NCBI GenBank assembly: GCA_040219935.1
Contig: JAVJUA010000074.1
Location: 1 to 64,000, forward strand
Direction of reading: 5' to 3'
DNA: 64,000 bases
DNA from: UBA7803 sp040219935
GTDB lineage: Bacteria > Pseudomonadota > Gammaproteobacteria > Pseudomonadales > Azotimanducaceae
Shown here: one piece after another, positions 50,585 through 59,877 of the stretch
How the letters are laid out: the number at the start of each line of letters is the position of its first letter
Position numbering within the stretch: the first letter of the stretch is position 1
Program-made: the position numbers and the translations under genes
The notes under the pieces: model-generated
Database searches by the model: none
Told to the model about the DNA's origin: nothing
What the model saw: only the letters and a program-made list of their open reading frames with translations

Positions 50585-51187
50585 TCACTCCGCCAGCTCG
50601 AACGTGATGAGATTGCGTACCCCGGCCACGTCGATGGGCTCGCCGTTGACCACCTTGGGTTTGTACTTGAACTTCAGAGCGGCCTGGATCGCGGAGCGGT
50701 CGAAGATGCCGGGCGGGCTGGCTTCGATCACCACCGGATTCTCCACGGCGCCCGTCTTCGTCACCACGAACTCGAGCAGCACGTAGCCCTCGATGCCTCG
50801 GGTCTGCGCACGCCGCGGATACACGGGCGCCACCTTGACGATGGGGAGATACTCGCCGTCGGAGCTGAACCCACCGATGCCGCCGACGTTCAGGTCGACG
50901 TTGGTGCGCACCGCGCCGATGTCCACGCCGATGGAAACGTCGCTGGTGTCGAACGACTGCTCCGGCATGTCCGGCGGCGGCTCGTCCGGCGGCGGCGGCG
51001 GCTTCGGCTTGCGGGTCTTGATCTCGATGTCCTGCTCGTCCTGCAGGCGGACGAAATCTACCAGCCGCCCTTCGACGGCCTCATCGAATGGGCTCCGGTC
51101 GCTCTTGATGAGCGCCTGCATCAGCATGAACAGCGCGAAGGTCGCCACTGCGCCAAGGGTTACGCCCAGGATGTATCTGAAGACCAT
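50585..51187 (-). CDS. TonB2-type energy transducer TonB
   Basis: 200 aa, shorter than E. coli TonB. One membrane helix (YILGVTLGAVATFALFMLMQ), Pro-rich periplasmic linker (KPKPPPPPDEPPPDMPEQ), and TonB C-terminal fold: VAPVYPRRAQTRGIEGYVLL, FDRSAIQAALKFKYKPKVV. Transfers proton-motive force from ExbBD to outer-membrane receptors. Sits between exbD and the TPR gene, in the order of Vibrio TonB2 loci. Confidence 0.95.
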   Translation of the reverse strand: MVFRYILGVTLGAVATFALFMLMQALIKSDRSPFDEAVEGRLVDFVRLQDEQDIEIKTRKPKPPPPPDEPPPDMPEQSFDTSDVSIGVDIGAVRTNVDLNVGGIGGFSSDGEYLPIVKVAPVYPRRAQTRGIEGYVLLEFVVTKTGAVENPVVIEASPPGIFDRSAIQAALKFKYKPKVVNGEPIDVAGVRNLITFELAE

Positions 51188-51198
51188 GGTTCCGCCCC

Positions 51199-51606
51199 CT
51201 ACTGTTCCGTGGAGATCGCCACCTCGGTGAGGCCCGCCGCACGCGCGGCAGCCAGCACGGCGGCCAGCTTCTCGTATTTCGCACCTCTGTCGGCTTGGAC
51301 CACCAAACCGCCCTTGGGGTTCTCTGCGTGCAACTGCTCGATCTTGGCACGCACCGCGTCTTCGGCGACGCGCTCGTTGTCGATCCAGATTTCGCCGTTG
51401 CTGCCGACGGCCACCAGCACGCTCACGGTGGGCTTGGTGATGGCGGTCTCAGCATCAGGGCGGAACACGTCGATGCCCGCCTGCTTGATGAACGTGGCCG
51501 TGACGATGAAGAAGATCAGCATGATGAACACGACGTCCAGCATGGGAGTCAGGTTGATGTCCGACTCCTCGTCGGTTCTGGAGAAACGCGTTACATCTCT
51601 GCGCAT
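51199..51606 (-). CDS. exbD: Biopolymer transport protein ExbD (TonB2 type)
   Basis: 135 aa. Single N-terminal membrane helix with the proton-path Asp: NLTPMLDVVFIMLIFFIVTA. C-terminal periplasmic domain VSVLVAVGSNGEIWIDNERV, GLVVQADRGAKYEKLAAVL. Works with ExbB as the proton channel. Start preceded by the ExbB stop at 11 bp. Confidence 0.95.
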   Translation of the reverse strand: MRRDVTRFSRTDEESDINLTPMLDVVFIMLIFFIVTATFIKQAGIDVFRPDAETAITKPTVSVLVAVGSNGEIWIDNERVAEDAVRAKIEQLHAENPKGGLVVQADRGAKYEKLAAVLAAARAAGLTEVAISTEQ

Positions 51607-51616
51607 CTTGTCCTCT

Positions 51617-52132
51617 TCAGTGGTCCATCGTCAGGTGGTCCTGGAACAGCTCGGTCTCACGGTCGATCGTGCGCTTGAGCCAGGTGCTACCGACCACGCC
51701 CGACAGGGACGCGATCATGCCCGCCATGGTGGGGATGGTCGCCATGGACACCCCCGCGGCCATCGAGCGGGCGTTGCCACCCTGAGTGGCCATGGCATCG
51801 AACACCGAGATCATGCCGGTAACCGTGCCCAGCAGGCCCAGCAGTGGGCAGAGCGCCACGCAGGTCTGAATCAGCGGCAGGCTGCCGGCAATCTTGTCCG
51901 AAGCCTCGGAGATCAGCGAGTCTCTGATCTGGTGGGCGCTCCAGGAGCGCCGCTCGGGCCGGCTCTCCCATTTATCGGTCGCGTCCTTGACCACGCTCTT
52001 GTGCTCGGTGCGGAAGTACCAGAAGCGCTCGAAGATAAGGGTCCACATCAGGAACGTGATGGCGGCGATGAGCCAAAGCACATCGCCCCCCTGCTCCATG
52101 AACTCTATGACGTTGAGATAGGCTTCGTTCAT
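51617..52132 (-). CDS. exbB: Biopolymer transport protein ExbB (TonB2 type)
   Basis: 171 aa; TolQ/MotA-type with three membrane helices: VLWLIAAITFLMWTLIFERF, LIQTCVALCPLLGLLGTVTG, AGVSMATIPTMAGMIASL. The GLLGTVTGMI string is the proton-channel signature. Short relative to E. coli ExbB (~244 aa), as in Vibrio ExbB2. Follows ttpC on the same strand (17-bp gap). Confidence 0.95.
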   Translation of the reverse strand: MNEAYLNVIEFMEQGGDVLWLIAAITFLMWTLIFERFWYFRTEHKSVVKDATDKWESRPERRSWSAHQIRDSLISEASDKIAGSLPLIQTCVALCPLLGLLGTVTGMISVFDAMATQGGNARSMAAGVSMATIPTMAGMIASLSGVVGSTWLKRTIDRETELFQDHLTMDH

Positions 52133-52149
52133 GACGCTGGCCTACCCCC

Positions 52150-53628
52150 TCAACCCAGCGGCCGGCCGGCCCGCTCCGCATGGTCGGCGATGATGCCCGC
52201 GCTCTGCTCCTCAAGCACGTGGATGACGGCCCGGCTGCGGCTGGCGACGATGGAGTGGAGCAGCGTCATCGGGATCGCCACGCACAGACCCAGCACCGTC
52301 GTCATCAGGGCCACGGAGATACCGCCGGCCATGGTCTTCGGATCACCGGTACCGAACAGCGTAATGGCCTGGAAAGTCAGGATCATACCGATAACCGTAC
52401 CCAGCAGGCCCAGCAGCGGCGCCACCACCGAGATCACCTGCAGCAGGGTGATGTTGCTGGTGATCTTCGGCGTCTCGCCGAGGATGGATTCTCCCAGCTT
52501 CAGCTCCAGCGTCTCGACGTCGACGTCCTTGTTTTCCTGGTAGACCTTCAGCACCCGGCCCAGCGGGTTGCTCTCGTCCACGGTGTCGGACTTCTTCTGC
52601 GCGGCCACCTTGCCTGCCATGATCGAAAGCTGCACCAGCTTCCAGATCGCCAGCAGCACGCCAAAGATGCCGCCGAGGATGATCACCGAGCCGACGGCGC
52701 CGCCCTGGCCGTCACAGAACGGCATGTAGCACTCGCCGTTGGCGATGCCGCCGAACGGCGTGCCGACACGCTCACCCACCGTGGCGGCCTGAATCAGCAG
52801 GTTCAGCAGCGAGCCGCGTGTCGGGTCGACCGCGAACTGCACCACCTCACCGGCATCGGCATTCTGCAGCGCCGACGCGCTGGATACGAACCGGCCGGCC
52901 GGCTGGCGAGCCAGCGCCACCAGATCGTCGCCATCGAAACGGATGTACTCGCCATCGGCAACGAGGTTGAAGGCGCCGACGCGCACGATTTCGGTGTTGA
53001 GCTCTTCGCCATTGTTCAGAATGACGGTGCCAGGGAACTTGGCCACCTTGCCGGATTCGGTCATCTCCCGCTGCAGCTCGAACCACAGCCGCTCCATCTC
53101 GTCGATGGTGGCGAGGTTGCTGGCCGTGCCCATCTTGCGGGCCAGCTCGCCGAGCCAGACGCCGCGATCGGGGATCTGGGCGCTGATGACTGAGCCTTCG
53201 AACAGGCCGCGGGTGTCGCCGGCCACCTGCTGCAGCACGCCGAACAGCTCGCGCAGCGAGCCGAGTCGAGCATCAAGCTGCTCCTGCAGCTGACCGATGC
53301 GGATCTCGTTCTCCTCGAACTGAGTCTCGAGACGGTCCGAGCGCTGCTCTTCGCGCGTGCGCTGGGCCCGCGCCTCGTTCAGCATGCGCTGCTGCGCATC
53401 CTTGTCGCGGCGGAACTCGGCCTCGCGCTGGGTGTGGGCGCGGGATTCGACGACCCGGCGCTCCTGCACGTTTCGCAGCAGCTCGTCGAGGCTGTTGGCC
53501 TGGCGGACCACCAGATCGCTGGCAGGATCGGCTGCAGCCTCCTGGGCCGCGGCCATACCAGAGGTCAGCATCAGCAGTGCTGCGGCGGCGCCCGCTACCG
53601 CGGACTTGAACAGGTACGTCTTTTTCAT
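52150..53628 (-). CDS. TtpC-type MotA/TolQ/ExbB protein with long N-terminal coiled coil
   Basis: 492 aa from ATG (MKKTYLFKSAVAG). Signal peptide (LLMLTSGMAAAQE), then a coiled coil ~50-160 rich in Glu, Arg, Gln (e.g. RREAEFRRDKDAQQ-like runs), a middle domain, then membrane helices and a TolQ/ExbB channel domain (VVAPLLGLLGTVIGMILTFQ, AGGISVALMTTVLGLCVAIP). Equivalent to Vibrio TtpC, an extra component of TonB2 systems. Start overlaps the DUF3450 stop (ATGA, 4 bp). Confidence 0.93.
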   Translation of the reverse strand: MKKTYLFKSAVAGAAAALLMLTSGMAAAQEAAADPASDLVVRQANSLDELLRNVQERRVVESRAHTQREAEFRRDKDAQQRMLNEARAQRTREEQRSDRLETQFEENEIRIGQLQEQLDARLGSLRELFGVLQQVAGDTRGLFEGSVISAQIPDRGVWLGELARKMGTASNLATIDEMERLWFELQREMTESGKVAKFPGTVILNNGEELNTEIVRVGAFNLVADGEYIRFDGDDLVALARQPAGRFVSSASALQNADAGEVVQFAVDPTRGSLLNLLIQAATVGERVGTPFGGIANGECYMPFCDGQGGAVGSVIILGGIFGVLLAIWKLVQLSIMAGKVAAQKKSDTVDESNPLGRVLKVYQENKDVDVETLELKLGESILGETPKITSNITLLQVISVVAPLLGLLGTVIGMILTFQAITLFGTGDPKTMAGGISVALMTTVLGLCVAIPMTLLHSIVASRSRAVIHVLEEQSAGIIADHAERAGRPLG

Positions 53629-54404
53629 TCTGCGGCCTCCGGACCCATGACCGGCAGCGGCAGCATATCTACCGAAAGCTGCTGGCGTGCCATACGAATG
53701 CCGTTGCGGATCGGCGTCGTGTACGAGCTGTCGAGCTCTTCCCACTGGCGCGTGTTCGGGTTGAAGAACCCGGTCTCGTCACCGTCGGGGCTCTGATACA
53801 CGAGGGCGACGCGGCCCACCTTGAGAATGTCGACCTTACGCGGCAGACCGTCGATGGTGACCGTGTCGTCGTAGGCCTCCATGGTGCGGCCGTACTCGTT
53901 CTCGATCTGGTAGGCCTGGAGAATCTGACTGAACTTCTCCGACACCGTAACGTCGGCGCGGTCCATCATTTCACGAAGCCGGTCGATGCGCTCGTTGCGC
54001 TCGCCGAGCAGGAACGGCAGGTCGAGGCCGACGAACTGCTCGAGTCCGTCGATCATCCGCAGCATCAGCGGCGTGATCTGCCGCTCGATGACGGTGACCT
54101 CGTCCACCGAGCGCGTGAGCTGCGCCATCTCACGCTCCTGATTGGAGATCTGGCGCTCGAGCTGACGGTTGTAAACCTGAAGACCTTCGATCTCCTTGAG
54201 AACCGTCTTGTAGTCGTTGAGAAGCTCGCGGGTTTCTTCGGTGAGCGCGTCGATGCGTGCTTGCGACTGTTTGGCCTGCTGATTGAGCTGCCCGGCGACC
54301 TGGTAAATGTCGTTCAGCGTCGCCGCGGAGGCCGTGCCCGCGAGCGTCCCTCCAGCGGCCAGCAGCAGCGTGGCCGTCAGCCTTCTCATCCGATGGTGTT
54401 TCAT
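53625..54404 (-). CDS. DUF3450 family coiled-coil protein of the TonB2 cluster
   Basis: 259 aa from MKHHRMRRLTATLL. Signal peptide (TATLLLAAGGTLAGTASA), then a long coiled coil (~25-140: NQQAKQSQARIDALTEETRE, LNDYKTVLKEIEGLQVYNRQ), then a globular region ending FFNPNTRQWEELDSSYTTPI. Always precedes TtpC in this kind of operon. Probably periplasmic and a partner of TtpC. First gene of a six-gene operon: DUF3450, ttpC, exbB, exbD, tonB, TPR, then ribE. Confidence 0.92.
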   Translation of the reverse strand: MKHHRMRRLTATLLLAAGGTLAGTASAATLNDIYQVAGQLNQQAKQSQARIDALTEETRELLNDYKTVLKEIEGLQVYNRQLERQISNQEREMAQLTRSVDEVTVIERQITPLMLRMIDGLEQFVGLDLPFLLGERNERIDRLREMMDRADVTVSEKFSQILQAYQIENEYGRTMEAYDDTVTIDGLPRKVDILKVGRVALVYQSPDGDETGFFNPNTRQWEELDSSYTTPIRNGIRMARQQLSVDMLPLPVMGPEAAE

Positions 54405-54685
54405 ACGACTTCCTACGGGTTCAGTCAGGTTTGTCAGTTCGCCCGTCAATCGGCACACACTACGACCGGGTTACGGATGACCCGGCGCTCGTGTGCTGGT
54501 TGTTCCAGGCATAGTTCTGCGGCCGAAGCACGTTTCGAAGCGCGCTTTGCAGCCAATATGCGGGGAGTGCGCGTGTATGCGTACCCTCAGTGCCCCGCCC
54601 CTTTTCCGTGCCCGAAGGATCAACAAACGTCCCGGGGAAGTCAAGCGCGACGCCGCTTTCGGCGGCGACGCGCCCGCCGATTCGA

Positions 54686-55369
54686 TCAGCGCAGCCGGGT
54701 GTGGAAGAACTCCAGCGTGCGCCGACGCGCAAGCGCTGCGCTGTCGGCGTCGAAGCTGCCACGCTGATCGCAGTTGAATCCGTGATCGGCGGGATACACG
54801 AAGACGCTGGCATCCGGTTGCGCGGCGCGGATCGTTTCCACGTCGCTGATCGGGATATGGGCGTCGCGCTCGCCGAAGTGCATCATCACCGGGCAACGAG
54901 GCTCGAGCTCGGCCTCGCGGGCGATGCCGCCACCGTAGTAGCAGACCGCGGCAGCGACGCCGTTCACCTGGCAGGCCGCACGCCAGGCCAGCAGGCCGCC
55001 GAAGCAGTAGCCGACCACGCCCACCCTGCCGGCGGCGGCGGCCAGATCCACGGTCGCCTGGAGGTCGAGCAGCGTCTGCGCATGGTCGAGCTTCTGGAAC
55101 GCCAGCTCGATGCCGCGCCCCATGTCCGACTCGCCGTAGCCGAGCTCGATGCCGGGCTCGACCCGGTCGAAGATGCGCGGCGCCAGCGCCAGATAGCCGT
55201 CGGCCGCGTAGCCGTCCGCCACCCTCCTTATATGGTCGTTGACCCCGAAGATCTCCTGGATCACCACCACGGCACCCCTCGGGCTGCCTTCCGGGCGGGC
55301 CTGGTAGACGCCGAACTCGAAGCCGTCGGCAGATCGCAGCTGGATGGTCTCGTTGCTGATCGCAGTCAT
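54686..55369 (-). CDS. Dienelactone hydrolase family protein
   Basis: 227 aa. Nucleophile elbow VVGYCFGGLLAWRA with Cys as nucleophile, acid Asp in HFGERDAHIP, His in YPADHGFNCDQRGSF. Also VVVIQEIFGVNDHIRRVADG, the DLH signature around Glu. Hydrolyses dienelactones or other esters/thioesters. Transcribed away from the phosphate porin; not clearly part of either neighbouring operon. A hairpin-like stretch (CGCCG-4nt-CGGCG) lies near 54650 after its stop. Confidence 0.92.
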   Translation of the reverse strand: MTAISNETIQLRSADGFEFGVYQARPEGSPRGAVVVIQEIFGVNDHIRRVADGYAADGYLALAPRIFDRVEPGIELGYGESDMGRGIELAFQKLDHAQTLLDLQATVDLAAAAGRVGVVGYCFGGLLAWRAACQVNGVAAAVCYYGGGIAREAELEPRCPVMMHFGERDAHIPISDVETIRAAQPDASVFVYPADHGFNCDQRGSFDADSAALARRRTLEFFHTRLR

Positions 55370-55432
55370 AGAATCGGTCTCCTCCGGTGCCGCAGGCGTG
55401 CAACCGTCATCTGATCGTTGATATCGTTCATA

Positions 55433-55466
55433 TTGTCACGCAATTGTCATGTTTCGGCCCGACAAT
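55433..55466 (+). promoter_or_regulatory. Pho box and -10 upstream of the phosphate porin
   Basis: Two direct repeats TTGTCAC (55433-55439) and TTGTCAT (55444-55450), separated by 4 bp, matching the 11-bp-period CTGTCAT PhoB box. A -10-like GACAAT is 10 bp on (55461-55466). The phoB gene is in the same cluster. Confidence 0.85.
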
Positions 55467-55578
55467 GCCGCGCCGAGACCGGGGCTCCCCCAGGAAGCCG
55501 CCGGCACGCCACCCGGTGCGGCCACTCGTGCGTCGCCCCAACCGCCCTGTCGCAGGCCGGACGAGAGGAGAGAGTCAA

Positions 55579-56787
55579 GTGTCATACCATTCATGGGGCA
55601 TCGTCGTGGTCGCCGCCTGGGCGATCTCGGCAACCTTCGTAACGAACCCAGCCGCTGCAGCGCAACCCGAGCCTAGCGCAGACCCGGGCGCCTCCACCAC
55701 CCCACCACCGTTCACCTACAAGATCGGCGGCCGCATCCAGTGGGACACCGACAGCTACGACGGCGCGCTGAGCAGCGCCGGCACCGGCGACCGTCGCTTC
55801 AACACCCTGCTGCGCCGCGCGCGGATCGAGACGTCGGGCACCATACTCGAAGACTTCGGGTACGTGCTCGATGTCAACATCAATGACAAGAGTGCCGATC
55901 GCAGTGCCGAGATTCACGCCGCCGGCCTGAAGTACACCGGCTGGGAGCGCGTCGACGTGTTCGTCGGCCGCGACAAGGAGCCGTTCGGTCTGGAGGAGCT
56001 CGCCAGCTCCAAGGCCATCTCCAGCATCGAGCGCAACTACTTCACCGATGCCTCGGACGTCGACGCTCAGCCCCACTTCGGCGTCCGCGTGGACGGCAAG
56101 GGCGGGCCCGTCGGCTGGTCGATTGGCGCGTTCAGCCCGGACGGCAACCCCAAGACGTCCGGCGGCTCCGATCGCATAGCCCTCACCGGCCGGGTGTTCG
56201 GCGCGCCGATCGCCGATGGCGAGCGCGTGCTGCACCTGGGCGCTGCATTCACCGACCGGCGTCTGGACGATCCCGAGCTGCTGCGCGGATTCAGCGTCAA
56301 GGTGGCCAAGACCGGCGACGCCATCGCCGCCCGGCAGATCGTGGCTGACGAAGATCGGGCGCTGGGCCTGGAGCTGCTCTATCTGCAGGGGCCCTGGTCC
56401 CTGCAGGCGGAAGCGTTCCAGCGTAACCTGCAGGGCGCCGGCGGCGGTCCCGACGGCGAGGTGCGCCACTTCTATCTGCAGGGAACCTGGACGATCACCG
56501 GCGAAAGCCGCGGCTACAGCGCCCAGCGCGGCATTCCCGGCCAGGTCAATCCTGCCGGCCGGCGCGGCGCCGTGGAGCTGGTGGCCAAGTACGACAATCT
56601 GGCCTTCGACGTCGACGGCGAGCCGGAGCAGAACGTCAGCGGCTACCTGATCGGTGCCAACTGGTACGTGAACCGGTACGTGAAGCTGATGCTCAACGTC
56701 ATTCGCGTGACCAGCGACGACGTGATCGCATCGGGCCTCGACGACGATGCCACGGTGATCTCGACCCGGCTGCAGGTGGCAATCTGA
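55579..56787 (+). CDS. Phosphate-selective porin O/P family protein
   Basis: 402 aa; GTG start (VSYHSWGIVVVAA) with GAGAGGAGAGA upstream. Signal peptide cleaving around TNPAAAA. Porin_O_P pattern: FTYKIGGRIQWDTDSYDG, FNTLLRRARIETSGTILEDF, VDVFVGRDKEPFGLEELASS, RNYFTDASDV, GWSIGAFSPDGNPK, and a last beta strand ATVISTRLQVAI ending near Ile, not the Phe typical of OMPs. 16-strand barrel for phosphate in Pseudomonas OprP. The Pho box lies 129-146 bp upstream. Confidence 0.88.
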   Translation: MSYHSWGIVVVAAWAISATFVTNPAAAAQPEPSADPGASTTPPPFTYKIGGRIQWDTDSYDGALSSAGTGDRRFNTLLRRARIETSGTILEDFGYVLDVNINDKSADRSAEIHAAGLKYTGWERVDVFVGRDKEPFGLEELASSKAISSIERNYFTDASDVDAQPHFGVRVDGKGGPVGWSIGAFSPDGNPKTSGGSDRIALTGRVFGAPIADGERVLHLGAAFTDRRLDDPELLRGFSVKVAKTGDAIAARQIVADEDRALGLELLYLQGPWSLQAEAFQRNLQGAGGGPDGEVRHFYLQGTWTITGESRGYSAQRGIPGQVNPAGRRGAVELVAKYDNLAFDVDGEPEQNVSGYLIGANWYVNRYVKLMLNVIRVTSDDVIASGLDDDATVISTRLQVAI

Positions 56788-56888
56788 GGTCCCGCCGGTT
56801 CATATGACACGGCCCAGGATTCATGCCAATGTCACAGAGTTCAGTTCTAATGGCGGCAAGTTCGACGACACGCATTGACGAACGCTCC

Positions 56889-57578
56889 ATGACAGCCAAC
56901 ACCGTACTGCTGATCGAAGACGAGCCCGAGATCCGGGACATGATCAGCTTCGCGCTGGGTCGGGCCGGCTTCCAGGTCTGGGAAGCCGCGTCCGCCGAGG
57001 AAGCGGCCAACCGGCTGGACGGCGTGCTGCCGAGCCTGCTGATCGTCGACTGGATGCTGCCCGGAATGAGCGGCGTCGAGCTGGCACGACGGGTTCGCCG
57101 GGACGATCACACCAGTGACCTGCCCATCATCATGCTCACCGCCCGTGGCGAGGAGACGGACAAGCTGAAGAGCTTCGACTCCGGCGTCGATGACTACGTC
57201 ACCAAGCCGTTCTCGCCTCGCGAGCTGATCGCCCGGGTCAAGGCGCTGTTGCGCCGCTCCGGAAGCCCGGAGTCGGGCGTCGTGGAGCAGGGCCCGCTGC
57301 GCCTCGACCTGGCGGCCCACGAGCTCACCATCAGCGGCAAGCCGGTACGCCTGGGTCCCACCGAGTTCCGGCTGCTGGAGCACTTCATGACCAACCCGGG
57401 GCGCGCGTTCGACCGCTCGCAGCTTCTCGATCGGGTCTGGGGCCGCAGCGTCTACGTCGAGGAGCGAACCGTCGACGTGCACATCCTGCGCCTGCGCAAG
57501 GTGCTGAAGCCGTTCGGCCTGCAGCATCTGGTGCAGACCGTGCGCGGTGTCGGCTATCGCTACCTGCAGCCGGAATGA
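56889..57578 (+). CDS. phoB: Phosphate regulon response regulator PhoB
   Basis: 229 aa from MTANTVLLIEDEPEIRDM; an upstream ATG at 56823 is not needed. Receiver domain with Asp in LLIVDWMLPGMSGVEL and Lys in DDYVTKPFSPRELIARVKALL, then winged-helix output ISGKPVRLGPTEFRLLEHF and TVDVHILRLRKVL. The stop overlaps the phoR start (ATGA). Activates Pho boxes when phosphorylated. Confidence 0.95.
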   Translation: MTANTVLLIEDEPEIRDMISFALGRAGFQVWEAASAEEAANRLDGVLPSLLIVDWMLPGMSGVELARRVRRDDHTSDLPIIMLTARGEETDKLKSFDSGVDDYVTKPFSPRELIARVKALLRRSGSPESGVVEQGPLRLDLAAHELTISGKPVRLGPTEFRLLEHFMTNPGRAFDRSQLLDRVWGRSVYVEERTVDVHILRLRKVLKPFGLQHLVQTVRGVGYRYLQPE

Positions 57579-58885
57579 ACATGGCGATGAGCGAGTGGCT
57601 CATCGCCGGTGGGCTGCTGCTTGCGGCGCTGCTGATGGGCCTGGCGACGGGGGCATGGGCGCTGATGCTGCTGATCGCGCTCGCCGTCTGGGTGGCGCTG
57701 CAGCACCGCGAGCTCACCGCGCTGCGCCGCTGGACGCGCCGTCCGCTGTCGCGGCCGGACTCCCGCCTGGAAAGCTGGCAGGCAGTGTCAGACCGCGCCT
57801 ACCGGGCGATCCGGGACGCGCGTCGGCGCACGCGCCGGGCCCTGCAACGCTTCCGGAGCCTGCGCGTGATCACAGACGCGCTGCCCGACGCCGCCGTGAT
57901 CATCGACCAGAGCGGGGAGATACAGAACTTCAACCTCGCCGCCCAGGAGCGGCTGCAGCTCAAGCCATCGGACCGGGGCGCCAACCTGGCGGCCCTGGTT
58001 CGGCAGCCGGAGTTCGTGGCCCTCATCAAGGGCAAACGCGCGGACGGCATCATCGAGTTCGCCTCACCCTTCGACGAAGACCGGCGGCTGGAAGCGCGCA
58101 GGATCAGCATCGACGATCAGTACGCTCTGATGCTGGTGCGTGACGTCACCCAGCTCAACCGCCTGCTGACCATGCGCCAGGACTTCATTGCCAACGTGTC
58201 CCACGAGCTGCGCACGCCGCTGACGGTGGTGATCGGCTATCTGGAGACCATGGCCGGCGACGATCTGGACCCGCAGACGATCCGCGAGCTGCTGCGCAAG
58301 CTGGAATCTCCGACCGCGCGCATGCGCGCGCTGGTGGACGACCTGCTGCTGCTCTCCAGGCTCGAGGCCAACCCGCCACCCGAGTCCGCGGAGCTGGACT
58401 CGGTGGACATGGGGTCCGTCATCCGCGGCTGCGTTGCCGAGGCGCGCGTGCTCTCCGACGGCCGCCACCGTTTCGATACCGATTGCGACCGCTCGGTGCG
58501 CCTGCTCGGCATCGAGAGCGAGATCTACAGCGCCACGCTGAACATGGTCACCAACGCCGTGCGCTACAGCCCCGACGGCGGCTCGATTCACATTGCCTGG
58601 CAGCGCAGCGGCGACGGCGCCCGGCTGGCCGTTCGCGACGAGGGCATCGGCATCGCGCCGGAGCACCTGCAGCGGATCACCGAGCGGTTCTTCCGGGTAG
58701 ATCTCGCCAAGGCGCGCGTCCGCGGCGGTACGGGCCTTGGTCTTGCCATCGTCAAGCACGTGCTGAAGCGGCACCACAGTGCCCTGCGCGTCGAAAGCGA
58801 GCTGGGTCGGGGCAGCACGTTCTACTGCGAGTTTCCCCCGTCCCAGCTCGAGAGTTCCATCAGCAACCCAACGGAGTCGACATGA
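57575..58885 (+). CDS. phoR: Phosphate regulon sensor kinase PhoR
   Basis: 436 aa. Two N-terminal membrane helices (LIAGGLLLAALLMGLATGA, WALMLLIALAVWVAL) with almost no periplasmic loop, a PAS-like segment (~100-185, VIIDQSGEIQNFNLAAQERL), HisKA FIANVSHELRTPLTVVIGYL (His), HATPase TLNMVTNAVRYSPDG, GTGLGLAIVKHVL. As in other PhoR, signalling goes through Pst/PhoU. Overlaps both phoB and pstS by ATGA. Confidence 0.95.
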   Translation: MNMAMSEWLIAGGLLLAALLMGLATGAWALMLLIALAVWVALQHRELTALRRWTRRPLSRPDSRLESWQAVSDRAYRAIRDARRRTRRALQRFRSLRVITDALPDAAVIIDQSGEIQNFNLAAQERLQLKPSDRGANLAALVRQPEFVALIKGKRADGIIEFASPFDEDRRLEARRISIDDQYALMLVRDVTQLNRLLTMRQDFIANVSHELRTPLTVVIGYLETMAGDDLDPQTIRELLRKLESPTARMRALVDDLLLLSRLEANPPPESAELDSVDMGSVIRGCVAEARVLSDGRHRFDTDCDRSVRLLGIESEIYSATLNMVTNAVRYSPDGGSIHIAWQRSGDGARLAVRDEGIGIAPEHLQRITERFFRVDLAKARVRGGTGLGLAIVKHVLKRHHSALRVESELGRGSTFYCEFPPSQLESSISNPTEST

Positions 58886-59856
58886 AATACCGAGTACCGT
58901 TCGCAGCCCTGCTGCTCGGCCTGGCGGCGTTCGCCCCGGCCGTACGTGGCGAGGCACCAGCCGAGGCGCTGCCGGAGTACGAACGCGTCAGCGGCGTTTC
59001 CGGCACGCTCTCCAGCGCCGGATCGGACACGCTGGCCAACCTGATGACGCTGTGGACCGAGGAGTTCAAGCGTCAGTACCCGAACGTCACCATTCAGGTG
59101 CAGGCGGCAGGATCCTCCACCGCGCCGCCGGCGCTGACCGAGGGCACCGCCAACTTCGGCCCCATGAGCCGCGCCATGCGCGACAAGGAGATCGAGGCGT
59201 TCGAAGCTCGCCATGGCTACAAGCCGACGGCCATTCGGGTCGCCATCGACGCCCTGGCGGTGTACGTTCACAAGGACAACCCCATCGAGTCGCTGACGAT
59301 TCCCCAGGTGGACGCCGTGTTTTCCGTGACCCGGCGCTGCGGCGGCGATGCCACCATCGACCGCTGGGGCGGGCTCGGCCTCACCGGCACCTGGGACGCC
59401 CGACCGATCCAGCTCTACGGCCGCAACTCGGTATCCGGCACCTACGGCTACTTCAAAGAGGTCGCGCTGTGCTCGGGCGACTTCAAGAACAGCGTCAATG
59501 AGCAGCCGGGCTCCGCATCCGTGGTGCAGGCGATCTCCTCGTCACTGAACGGCATCGGCTACTCGGGCATCGGCTACGTGACGTCCGGGGTGCGCGCCCT
59601 GCCCCTGGCCGAGTACGAGGGGGCTCCCGCGGTCGCGGCTACCCCCGAGAACGCTGTCTCGGGTGACTACCCGCTGTCGCGCTTTCTGTACATCTACGTG
59701 AACAAGCGGCCCGGCACGCCGCTGCCGCCGCTGGAGCAGGAGTTCCTGAAGCTGGTACTGTCCCGCGCTGGCCAGGAGGTGGTAGGCAAGGACGGCTACG
59801 TGGCCATGTCCCCGCGCCTGGTGGCCCGGGAAATGCGCAAGCTCACGCAACCGTAA
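58882..59856 (+). CDS. pstS: Phosphate ABC transporter substrate-binding protein
   Basis: 324 aa. Signal peptide (RVPFAALLLGLAAFAPAVRG). SGTLSSAGSDTLANLMTLWT, then VQAAGSSTAPPALTEGTANF and GRNSVSGTYGYFKEVALCSG, QPGSASVVQAISSS: the phosphate-binding loops of the PBP_like_2/PstS family, with Ser/Thr/Arg ligands. Periplasmic. Overlaps the phoR stop (ATGA). Two Cys residues (RRCGG and ALCSG) may form a disulphide. Confidence 0.93.
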   Translation: MKYRVPFAALLLGLAAFAPAVRGEAPAEALPEYERVSGVSGTLSSAGSDTLANLMTLWTEEFKRQYPNVTIQVQAAGSSTAPPALTEGTANFGPMSRAMRDKEIEAFEARHGYKPTAIRVAIDALAVYVHKDNPIESLTIPQVDAVFSVTRRCGGDATIDRWGGLGLTGTWDARPIQLYGRNSVSGTYGYFKEVALCSGDFKNSVNEQPGSASVVQAISSSLNGIGYSGIGYVTSGVRALPLAEYEGAPAVAATPENAVSGDYPLSRFLYIYVNKRPGTPLPPLEQEFLKLVLSRAGQEVVGKDGYVAMSPRLVAREMRKLTQP

Positions 59857-59877
59857 AGCCGAACCGAGGAGATCCTC

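Noticed and set aside
49181..52543. 1120-codon open frame on the plus strand
   Set aside because: Antisense to the TPR, TonB, ExbD and ExbB genes, all of which have clear family motifs; composition-driven shadow.
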